From NCBI GenBank assembly GCA_045537555.1, contig JAZSPR010000021.1:1-10499 (forward strand): a stretch of DNA of 10,499 bases, read 5' to 3'. The position numbers and the translations under genes were made by a program. The first letter of the stretch is position 1; every line of letters begins with the position of its first letter. Below the pieces are notes generated by a model, which was not told the DNA's origin, did no database searches, and saw only the letters and a program-made list of their open reading frames with translations. Shown here one piece after another: positions 1 through 6,040 of the stretch. The DNA is from UBA1081 sp045537555. GTDB lineage: Bacteria > Bacillota > Clostridia > Oscillospirales > Acutalibacteraceae.

Positions 1-19
1 CGACAAATTCTGATTTATC

Positions 20-58
20 AAAAAAAAACGGACTGCCCTTGAATCAACAAGGCAGTCC
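20..58 (-). terminator. Intrinsic terminator of the esterase-like gene
   Basis: Read on the minus strand, an 8-bp perfect stem (GGACTGCC at 30-37 against GGCAGTCC at 51-58) is followed by a run of T (plus-strand A run at 20-28). It lies just past the stop codon of the minus-strand hydrolase gene, so it should end that transcript. No other gene is visible between it and the window edge. Confidence 0.85.
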
Positions 59-65
59 TTTACTG

Positions 66-896
66 TTATCTGAATATCAGTTTAAGCCACTTTTTCATCG
101 AATCAATCCACACGTGATTGTATTCGATGATTTCATTCATATTGTCACAAGTCTGGGCATCACAGGTTGAAAGGCCGTGTCCGCCGAACGGATAGATATG
201 AAGTTCAACGGGCACTTTATTGTCTGTAAGTGCTTTTGCGTAAATCAGGCTGTTTGCTACGGGAACACAGCCATCTTCTGCAGTATGCCAGATGAATGCA
301 GGGGGAGTTGATTCATTGACATGCTTTTCACAGGAGAAATATTCTTCCTGTTCTTTATCGGGTGCATGACCGAGGAGATTATAGAAACTGCCCTGATGTG
401 TCTTATGAAAATCTGCCGAAATAACGGGATAACAGAGCACCGATGCATTTACATTCTTGCTTTCGGGGAAAACTTCCCTTACTTCCTTACAGTCAAACAT
501 TGTTGAATAATGTGCCGCAAGGTGTCCGCCTGCCGAAAAACCCATAATTGCTATTTTTGAAGTGTTGCAGTTCCATTCATCAGCATTCTTATAAATCATT
601 TCCATTGATGCCGCAACTTCTCTTATCTGAGAGGGGAAACGGTGCGGGTCAACCGAATAATTAAGAACAAAAACATTGAAACCTTCCGACAGAAGATTGA
701 GTGCAATCGGCTCAGACTCTCTTTCAGAGCACATACCGTATCCGCCGCCGGGACAGATAAGCATACACGGTCTTTTCTGATTCTGACGGTTCATTTCAAC
801 CATGTTGTATGGTAAATATAAAGTGAGTGTGGGGTTCTTCCCGTCTTCACCAAGAAATTCAAAATAGTCTTTAAGTTCGATTACTTTATGTAACAT
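66..896 (-). CDS. Alpha/beta hydrolase, acetyl esterase-like
   Basis: A 276-residue protein with the features of a serine alpha/beta hydrolase of the esterase/lipase type related to acetyl (xylan) esterases and BD-FAE-like enzymes. Seen directly: an oxyanion-hole segment CPGGGYG (residues 48-54), the nucleophile elbow GFSAGG with Ser121, an acid candidate Asp208 in AEDGCVPV, and a catalytic His240 in FGGHGLS, all in the normal family order and spacing. There is no signal peptide or membrane segment, so it should be cytoplasmic. The ATG at 896 is supported by an AGGTGA Shine-Dalgarno sequence on the minus strand (complement of 903-910), 6 nt upstream. It is transcribed divergently from the aspS operon with its own promoter and terminator, and nothing links it to tRNA metabolism. 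Ester hydrolysis is a confident family-level call; the substrate (acetylated sugars are plausible) cannot be read from sequence. Confidence 0.85.
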   Translation of the reverse strand: MLHKVIELKDYFEFLGEDGKNPTLTLYLPYNMVEMNRQNQKRPCMLICPGGGYGMCSERESEPIALNLLSEGFNVFVLNYSVDPHRFPSQIREVAASMEMIYKNADEWNCNTSKIAIMGFSAGGHLAAHYSTMFDCKEVREVFPESKNVNASVLCYPVISADFHKTHQGSFYNLLGHAPDKEQEEYFSCEKHVNESTPPAFIWHTAEDGCVPVANSLIYAKALTDNKVPVELHIYPFGGHGLSTCDAQTCDNMNEIIEYNHVWIDSMKKWLKLIFR

Positions 897-920
897 AATA
901 TTTCACCTGTTTTTTATTTG

Positions 921-949
921 AGTATATCACAGAAAAAAGTTATTTTCAA
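921..949 (-). promoter_or_regulatory. Sigma-A-like promoter of the hydrolase gene
   Basis: On the minus strand TTGAAA (complement of 944-949) is followed after 17 nt by TATACT (complement of 921-926). This sits about 25 nt upstream of the hydrolase ATG and leaves room for the Shine-Dalgarno sequence at 903-910. The match to the vegetative consensus is good; no start site has been mapped. Confidence 0.6.
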
Positions 950-1004
950 TATTTTCAGCAAAAGAACAGTTCGTAAAAGGAAATTATTTGTAAGAAATAA
1001 ACTG

Positions 1005-1032
1005 TTGACAAATCAAATAAATTGTATATAAT
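1005..1032 (+). promoter_or_regulatory. Sigma-A promoter of the aspS-gatC/gatA/gatB operon
   Basis: A perfect TTGACA (1005-1010) and a perfect TATAAT (1027-1032) are separated by 16 nt in an AT-rich context. Initiation around 1038-1040 would place the transcript start exactly at the base of T-box stem I. It is the strongest promoter in the window, consistent with a housekeeping operon whose output is then throttled by the leader RNA. Confidence 0.85.
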
Positions 1033-1037
1033 ATAAA

Positions 1038-1270
1038 GAGTGAAGACCCGTCTTTTGTGGAAAGTCTGTCAGAGAGGATGCATCACCGACTGAAAGTGCG
1101 TCTGAGATGAGTAGTAAGAACGGCAACACTTCATTTTCATGTCCCAAGTTAATATTATAAAAGAGGGCGTACATATTGTGCGTCAATGCGGGTGGCACCG
1201 CGGGTTTAATTTTTGTTTTACTCGTCCCGGGAATATTTTTCACAATATTCCTTGGGACTTATTTTATTTT
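1038..1270 (+). ncRNA. T-box riboswitch leader (probable tRNA-Asn sensor)
   Basis: A T-box leader of about 230 nt ahead of the tRNA-charging operon. Seen directly: the diagnostic T-box GGGTGGCACCGCGG at 1190-1203; a stem III candidate GGCGTAC/GTGCGTC (1166-1172/1178-1184); a stem I base in which 1039-1045 pairs with 1129-1135; an upper stem I helix CAGA/TCTG (1070-1073/1101-1104) with an AGAGAG AG-bulge-like segment; and the terminator at 1224-1270. The antiterminator would pair GGG 1190-1192 with CCC 1226-1228, which is mutually exclusive with the terminator. Known for the family: uncharged tRNA pairs with a specifier triplet on the 3' side of stem I and its CCA end pairs with the T-box bulge. 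On that side I see AAC (Asn) at 1125-1127, in an internal loop of my hand fold, and again at 1119-1121, but no GAC (Asp). The fold was done by eye, so the specifier position is tentative. Confidence 0.92.
1224..1270 (+). terminator. T-box regulatory terminator
   Basis: GTCCC 1224-1228 pairs with GGGAC 1254-1258 and continues into GGAATATT 1230-1237 against AATATTCC 1244-1251, with a 6-nt loop (1238-1243). A T-rich tract follows at 1259-1270. The 5' strand overlaps the CCC needed for the T-box antiterminator, which is the usual switch arrangement. Read-through leads directly to the aspS ribosome binding site at 1285-1290. Confidence 0.9.
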
Positions 1271-1297
1271 GCAAATCAAAAAACGGGAGGAATATGT

Positions 1298-3373
1298 ATG
1301 TACAGAACCCTGTATTGTAACGACATCCGTGACAATCACATCGGTCAGACAGTAAGCCTTGCAGGCTGGGTTGACGTTGTGCGTGACCACGGCGGCGTTA
1401 TTTTCGTTGACCTTCGTGACTACACAGGCGTCACACAGGTTGTTATCCACAACGAAGAATTAGTTAAAAATGTAAACCGTGAAACAGTTATCTCTGTTAC
1501 GGGTAAAGTTGAAAAGCGTGACCCCGACACAGTAAATGAAAAAATTGCAACAGGTTATGTTGAACTTGTTGCAGATTCACTTCAGATTCTGGGTAAATCT
1601 CAGAATATGCTTCCCTTTGAAGTAAGAAATTCAAGACTGAGCAAAGATGAGCTCCGTCTTAAATACCGTTATCTTGACCTTCGTAATCCCAAGAACCACA
1701 ACAACCTTGTTATGCGTTCAAGAATTATCCGTCACCTGAGAAACAAGATGGAAGACAAGGGATTCCTCGATATGCAGACACCCATTCTTACTGCATCATC
1801 ACCCGAAGGCGCACGAGACTTCCTTGTTCCCAGCCGTAAGCATCCGGGCAAATTCTATGCTCTGCCTCAGGCTCCTCAGCAGTTCAAGCAGCTTCTTATG
1901 GTATCGGGCTTTGACAGATACTTCCAGGTTGCTCCCTGCTTCCGTGATGAAGATGCAAGAGCAGACCGTTCACCCGGTGAATTCTATCAGCTCGACTTTG
2001 AAATGGCATTCGCAACTCAGGAAGAAGTTCTCGATGTGTGTGAAGATGTCATTTATGATACATTCAGGACTTTCTCAGATAAGAAAGTTACTCCCAAGCC
2101 TTTCCGCCGTATCACATATGCAGATGCTATGATGACATACGGCTCAGATAAGCCCGACCTCCGTAACCCCCTTATCATCGTTGACCTTACAGACTTCTTT
2201 GCAAATGTCAGCTTCCCTGCTTTCAGAGGCAGACCCGTAAGAGGTATTGTTTGTCCCTGTCAGGGCAAATCAAAGAAATTCTTTGAGGATTCACTCAAGT
2301 ATGCAACATCAGGCGAAGTAGGCTTAGGCGGTCTTGGTTACATCACTCTCAAAGAGGGTGAATTTGCAGGTCCCATCGCAAAGTTCCTCACAGAAGAACA
2401 GAAAGCTGAAATCACAGCTCTCACAGGTGTAAAAGAGGGCGAAACACTCTTCTTTATCTGCGACGACAAAAAGAATGATACAGAAAAGAAAGCAGGTCTT
2501 ATCAGAACATGGCTTGCAAAGAAGGAACAACTCGACCTCATAAAGGACGATGCATTTGAATTCTGTTTCGTTGTTGACTTCCCCATGTATGAAAATGACG
2601 AAGAAACAGGCGAAACAATCTTCACTCACAATCCCTTCTCAATGCCTCAGGGCGGTATGGAAGCACTTATGACAAAGGACCCCACAGAGGTTCTTGCATA
2701 TCAGTACGACCTTGTATGTAACGGTATCGAGCTTGCATCGGGTGCTGTCCGTAATCACGATATTGATATTATGAAAAAGGCATTCGACATCGCAGGTTAT
2801 GACGAATCCGAGCTCAAAAAGAGATTCAACGCTCTTTACACCGCATTCCAGTACGGTGCACCTCCCCATGCAGGTATGGCTCCCGGTATTGACCGTATGG
2901 TTATGCTTCTTACAGACGAAGAAAAGATTCTTGATGTTATCGCATTCCCCCTTAACGGTAATGCTCAGGACCTTCTTCTCGGCGCTCCCTCAGAGGTTAC
3001 AAATCAGCAGCTTGAAGATGTACATCTTCTCGGCTCAGGCAGTGCTCTTGCACAGCGTCAGGCAGCCACAACAGGCGGCAATAAGGCTTCAGGCAAGCGT
3101 TCAACATTCTCAAACGCTCAGCAGCTCAATCAGCTTTCACTTACAGAAGATGAAGAAGCAGTTATGCAAGGTATTTTCGCAAAAATGAGCGAAAATGAAA
3201 AAATTCTTGCAGACTGTGACACAACCAATACAGAAGAAATGGTACACGTAATGCCCATGACAAATGTTCTTCGTGAAGATGCCCGTAAACAGCCCTTCAC
3301 AAGAGAGAGCCTTCTTGAAGGTGCTCCCGAAAGAAACGAAGACAGCTGGCAGGTACCAAGACTCGTAAAGTGA
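1298..3373 (+). CDS. aspS: Aspartyl-tRNA synthetase fused to GatC (bifunctional)
   Basis: A 691-residue fusion. Residues 1-577 are a bacterial-type class IIb AspRS: N-terminal anticodon-binding OB fold (about 1-105), catalytic core with SSPEGARDFLVPSR (167-180), motif 2 FRDEDARADR (215-224), a GAD-type insertion (about 280-410), and motif 3 ending GMAPGIDR (526-533). Residues 578-610 are a Ser/Gly/Ala/Gln-rich linker and 611-691 are GatC. Bacterial AspRS is normally about 590 residues, so the extra tail is the GatC domain. His31 in RDHGGVIF matches nondiscriminating bacterial AspRS; E. coli has Leu there. It therefore probably charges tRNA(Asp) and mischarges tRNA(Asn) with Asp, handing the latter to GatCAB. 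The start is the ATG at 1298, with GGGAGG at 1285-1290; an upstream in-frame ATG at 1139 lies inside the T-box RNA and is rejected. gatA begins 11 nt after the stop. Confidence 0.95.
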   Translation: MYRTLYCNDIRDNHIGQTVSLAGWVDVVRDHGGVIFVDLRDYTGVTQVVIHNEELVKNVNRETVISVTGKVEKRDPDTVNEKIATGYVELVADSLQILGKSQNMLPFEVRNSRLSKDELRLKYRYLDLRNPKNHNNLVMRSRIIRHLRNKMEDKGFLDMQTPILTASSPEGARDFLVPSRKHPGKFYALPQAPQQFKQLLMVSGFDRYFQVAPCFRDEDARADRSPGEFYQLDFEMAFATQEEVLDVCEDVIYDTFRTFSDKKVTPKPFRRITYADAMMTYGSDKPDLRNPLIIVDLTDFFANVSFPAFRGRPVRGIVCPCQGKSKKFFEDSLKYATSGEVGLGGLGYITLKEGEFAGPIAKFLTEEQKAEITALTGVKEGETLFFICDDKKNDTEKKAGLIRTWLAKKEQLDLIKDDAFEFCFVVDFPMYENDEETGETIFTHNPFSMPQGGMEALMTKDPTEVLAYQYDLVCNGIELASGAVRNHDIDIMKKAFDIAGYDESELKKRFNALYTAFQYGAPPHAGMAPGIDRMVMLLTDEEKILDVIAFPLNGNAQDLLLGAPSEVTNQQLEDVHLLGSGSALAQRQAATTGGNKASGKRSTFSNAQQLNQLSLTEDEEAVMQGIFAKMSENEKILADCDTTNTEEMVHVMPMTNVLREDARKQPFTRESLLEGAPERNEDSWQVPRLVK
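3128..3370 (+). other. gatC: GatC domain at the C-terminus of AspRS
   Basis: Residues 611-691 of the fusion carry an N-terminal helical part beginning LSLTEDEEAV (613-622), then HVMPMTNVLRED (650-661) and a closing WQVPRLV (684-690). These match the order and spacing of free GatC proteins of about 95 residues. The region is in frame with AspRS with no stop. There is no in-frame ATG between the end of the AspRS core (about 3029) and Met623, and no Shine-Dalgarno sequence there, so separate translation is unlikely. GatC normally wraps around the GatA-GatB interface and stabilises the complex; here it would do so while attached to the synthetase. No separate gatC lies in this operon, which supports the fusion being the working copy. 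Confidence 0.9.
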
Positions 3374-3384
3374 GGTGTGATTAA

Positions 3385-4566
3385 ATGACAGAATATATTA
3401 CTAAGATATGTGATAACGGCAACATTGCCGTTGACGATACAATTCTTGTAAAAGGAGCAGAAGCAACTGCAGGTTCAAGAATTCTCGAAGGCTTCAAGCC
3501 CCTTTTCAGCGCAGAAGCTGTTACAAGACTCGAAGAAAAAGGCTACTCGGTTTCAGGCAAGACTTCAACAGGTGAATTCGGTCTTGACCTTGTAGGTGAA
3601 TTTTCATACTATGCACCTCAGGAAGGTATTCTTAAAGGTGCGGCGGCTGAACTCGTTGCGAACGGTGACGTTAAAGCTGCTCTCGGTGTTGATATGAACG
3701 GTGCAACAAGACGTGCAGCAGCTCTTTCAGGTGTTGATTTTCTCAAGCCCACATACGGCACGGTTTCCCGTTACGGCATTATCTCATGTGCCGCATCAGG
3801 CGAACAGCTCGGTGTTTACGCAAAGAATGCTGACGGCATCAAAGAAATCATGGAGACAATCGCAGGTCATGACGACAAGGACGGCACAAGCCTCCCCGAA
3901 GCATCATATGACTATTCAATCTCTGCTGTAAACGGCAAGAAAGTCTGCATCGTTAAGGAACTCCTTGAAAAAGCAGATGATGAAACAAAGGCAAAAGTTC
4001 TCTCCGTTGCAGAAGCTCTCAGGGCTGACGGTGTTACTGTTGAAACAGTTTCACTTGACATCTTTGACCTTGCAAACACGGCATGGCAGATTCTTATGTG
4101 TGCAGAAACATGCAACAACGTTTCCCGTTATGACGGTGTAAAATTCGGTCACAGAGCCGAAAAGTACAGAAACATTGACGAGCTTTATGTCAACACAAGA
4201 ACAGAAGGCTTCAACTTCCTTACAAAGACAGTTATTCTCTACGGCTCAGACGTTCTTTCAAAGAACAGATACAAGGATTGCTTCGACAAGTCACTCCGTG
4301 TACGCCGTGTTGTTTCAGAGAAGATGGCTGAACTCTTCGCTTCTTACGATGCAGTTCTCACACCTGTCTGCAGTAAGGCATCTTACGAAGCTTACGATAT
4401 AAAAGAAGCATTTATAAAGGTTTTTGAAGAAAGTGTTTTCACTTGTGTTCCCAACCTCATCGGCTCACCTGCTCTTGTAACATCAGGTGTACAGTTCATC
4501 GGTAATAACTTCTCAGAAAGCACACTTTTGAGCCTCGGTGCATCAGCAGAAAGGAAGGGTGAATAA
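3385..4566 (+). CDS. gatA: GatA-like amidotransferase subunit lacking the catalytic triad
   Basis: A 393-residue homologue of the glutaminase subunit of Asp/Glu-tRNA amidotransferase; usual length is about 485. Conserved stretches are SRILEGF (31-37), LKPTYGTVSRYG (120-131), IAGHDDKDGTS (159-169), AETCNNVSRYDG (240-251), ELYVNTRTEGFN (266-277) and VLTPV (324-328). Compared with S. aureus GatA (triad Lys79, Ser154, Ser178), the lysine motif VKDN is here VDDT (Asp17), the Gly/Ser loop GGSSGGS is GILKGAA (Leu83 at the cis-Ser) and DTGGSIRQ is DMNGATRR (Ala107 at the nucleophile). About 60 N-terminal residues and roughly 9 residues before the loop are missing, and the C-terminal tail is short. 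The frame is open and well conserved elsewhere, so this looks like a maintained pseudoenzyme and not decay. GAGGTG at 3372-3377 serves the ATG at 3385. It probably scaffolds GatB and GatC; glutaminase activity is not expected. Confidence 0.88.
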   Translation: MTEYITKICDNGNIAVDDTILVKGAEATAGSRILEGFKPLFSAEAVTRLEEKGYSVSGKTSTGEFGLDLVGEFSYYAPQEGILKGAAAELVANGDVKAALGVDMNGATRRAAALSGVDFLKPTYGTVSRYGIISCAASGEQLGVYAKNADGIKEIMETIAGHDDKDGTSLPEASYDYSISAVNGKKVCIVKELLEKADDETKAKVLSVAEALRADGVTVETVSLDIFDLANTAWQILMCAETCNNVSRYDGVKFGHRAEKYRNIDELYVNTRTEGFNFLTKTVILYGSDVLSKNRYKDCFDKSLRVRRVVSEKMAELFASYDAVLTPVCSKASYEAYDIKEAFIKVFEESVFTCVPNLIGSPALVTSGVQFIGNNFSESTLLSLGASAERKGE

Positions 4567-4568
4567 TA

Positions 4569-5987
4569 ATGAATTACGAAATAGTAATCGGTCTTGAAAC
4601 TCACGTTGAGCTTGAAACCGCATCAAAGATTTTCTGCTCCTGCGGCGGTCACTCTGCCGCAAACGAACCCAATGACTGTGTATGCCCCGCTTGCTCGGGT
4701 ATGCCCGGCATGCTCCCCGTAATGAACAAGAGAGTTGTTGAATTAGCTGTAACTGCAGGTCTTATGCTTAACTGCGAAATCAGCCGTTACACAACATTTG
4801 ACAAGAAAAACTACTACTACCCCGACCTTCCCTGTGCATATCAGATAACACAGATTAACCACCCCATATGTACAAACGGTCTTGTGTCACTCAAGACTTC
4901 TCAGGGCCCCCGTGATATCAGAATCAAGCAGATTCATATGGAAGAAGACGCAGGTAAGCTTGTTCACAGCGGTAATTCATCATTCGTTGACTTCAACCGT
5001 ACAAGTGTGCCTCTTATCGAAATTGTTACTCAGCCCGACTTCAGAAGTGCAGAAGAAGTTGTAACTTACCTCGGCAAGCTCAAGAATATGTTCCGTTCAG
5101 GCGGCATTTCCGAGTGTGAAGAAGGCGCAATGCGTTGCGACGTCAACATTTCTGTCCGCCCCGAGGGCAGTGAAGAATTCGGTGTCCGTACAGAAATCAA
5201 GAATATGAGTTCATTTGAAGCAATTGAAAAAGCTATCAGGTATGAATCACAGCGTCACATTGATGCAATTGAATTCGGCACAGAAGAGCTTGTTCAGGAA
5301 ACAAGACGTTTCGATGACGTTACAGGTAAGACATCTGCAATGAGAAACAAGGAAACAGAAGCAGATTACCGTTATTTCCCCGATGCAAACCTTATGCCTA
5401 TAGTTATCGACGACGAATGGCTTGAAGCAATCAAGGCAGCAAAGCCCGCAGCAGTTGACGAAAAGGCTGAAGAATACAGAGAAGCAGGTATTTCAGACAA
5501 GGAAATCGATATGCTTCTTGCAAACAACAAGATTCTCAGACTTCTTGATGACACGGTTGCTCTCGGCTGTAACATGAAAGATACTGCCGCATACATTCTT
5601 ACAGACTGTATGGGTATTCTCCGTAAGGCAGGCAAGACAATTGCCGAGCTTGATATTACTGCCGAAAACCTTGCAACAGTTATTAAGATGGTTACTGACG
5701 GCAAAATTAACAGAAATGCAGGTAAGAAGGTTCTTATCGCTATGATTGAAGACGGTGCCGACCCCGTAGAATACTGTAAGGCAAACGGTCTTGACAAGCA
5801 GGTTGACTCCTCTGCAGTTGAAAGCATTGTTGATGCTGTTATTGCAAATAATCCTCAGGCTGTTGAAGACTTCAGAAACGGCAAAGTCAAGGCTCTTCAG
5901 GCCCTCTTCGGTGCTTGTATGAAAGAACTCAAGGGTGCAGGTGACCCCACAGTCATCAAAGCATTACTCGAAGATAAACTCAAATAA
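4569..5987 (+). CDS. gatB: Asp-tRNA(Asn)/Glu-tRNA(Gln) amidotransferase subunit B
   Basis: A 472-residue GatB of normal length. GatB binds the mischarged tRNA, phosphorylates the Asp or Glu side chain with ATP and adds ammonia. Visible: the N-terminal IGLETHVEL (7-15) with His12, zinc ligands Cys23/Cys25 and Cys39/Cys42 (FCSC and CPAC), KKNYYYPDLPCAYQ (79-92), the metal/kinase-site segment IHMEEDAGK (122-130), VPLIEIVTQPD (147-157), MRCDVNISVRP (188-198), TEIKNMSSF (208-216) and DYRYFPDANL (266-275). The helical and YqeY-like tail (about 380-472) is complete and should contact the tRNA elbow. All family hallmarks look intact, in contrast to the neighbouring GatA. AAGGAAGG at 4551-4558 precedes the ATG by 10 nt, and gatA ends only 2 nt upstream, so translation is probably coupled. 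Confidence 0.95.
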   Translation: MNYEIVIGLETHVELETASKIFCSCGGHSAANEPNDCVCPACSGMPGMLPVMNKRVVELAVTAGLMLNCEISRYTTFDKKNYYYPDLPCAYQITQINHPICTNGLVSLKTSQGPRDIRIKQIHMEEDAGKLVHSGNSSFVDFNRTSVPLIEIVTQPDFRSAEEVVTYLGKLKNMFRSGGISECEEGAMRCDVNISVRPEGSEEFGVRTEIKNMSSFEAIEKAIRYESQRHIDAIEFGTEELVQETRRFDDVTGKTSAMRNKETEADYRYFPDANLMPIVIDDEWLEAIKAAKPAAVDEKAEEYREAGISDKEIDMLLANNKILRLLDDTVALGCNMKDTAAYILTDCMGILRKAGKTIAELDITAENLATVIKMVTDGKINRNAGKKVLIAMIEDGADPVEYCKANGLDKQVDSSAVESIVDAVIANNPQAVEDFRNGKVKALQALFGACMKELKGAGDPTVIKALLEDKLK

Positions 5988-5996
5988 TTTCAATTT

Positions 5997-6028
5997 AACG
6001 GGGGTAAAAACTACTCCCGTTTTATTTT
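5997..6028 (+). terminator. Intrinsic terminator after gatB
   Basis: The stem ACGGGGGTA (5998-6006, with one G-U pair) pairs with TACTCCCGT (6012-6020) around a 5-nt loop and is followed by TTTTATTTT. It lies 10 nt past the gatB stop and only about 12 nt before the alaX start, so it should end the T-box operon or limit read-through into alaX. Confidence 0.8.
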
Positions 6029-6040
6029 AAGGTGATTAAA

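Noticed and set aside
1139..1297. An upstream in-frame start (ATG 1139) that would give a 744-residue AspRS
   Set aside because: It lies within the T-box RNA, has no ribosome binding site, and the translated segment crosses the T-box and terminator. The ATG at 1298 has GGGAGG nearby and begins a normal AspRS N-terminus.
3374..3384. The short GatA as a frameshift or assembly error with its N-terminus encoded upstream
   Set aside because: Only 11 nt separate the aspS-gatC stop from the gatA start, and the upstream frame is occupied by intact GatC. The missing segment is not present in another frame, so the short form is real in this sequence.
6032..6040. GTG at 6032 as start of the AlaX protein
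   Set aside because: This GTG is part of the AAGGTG Shine-Dalgarno sequence; the ATG at 6041 is correctly spaced from it.
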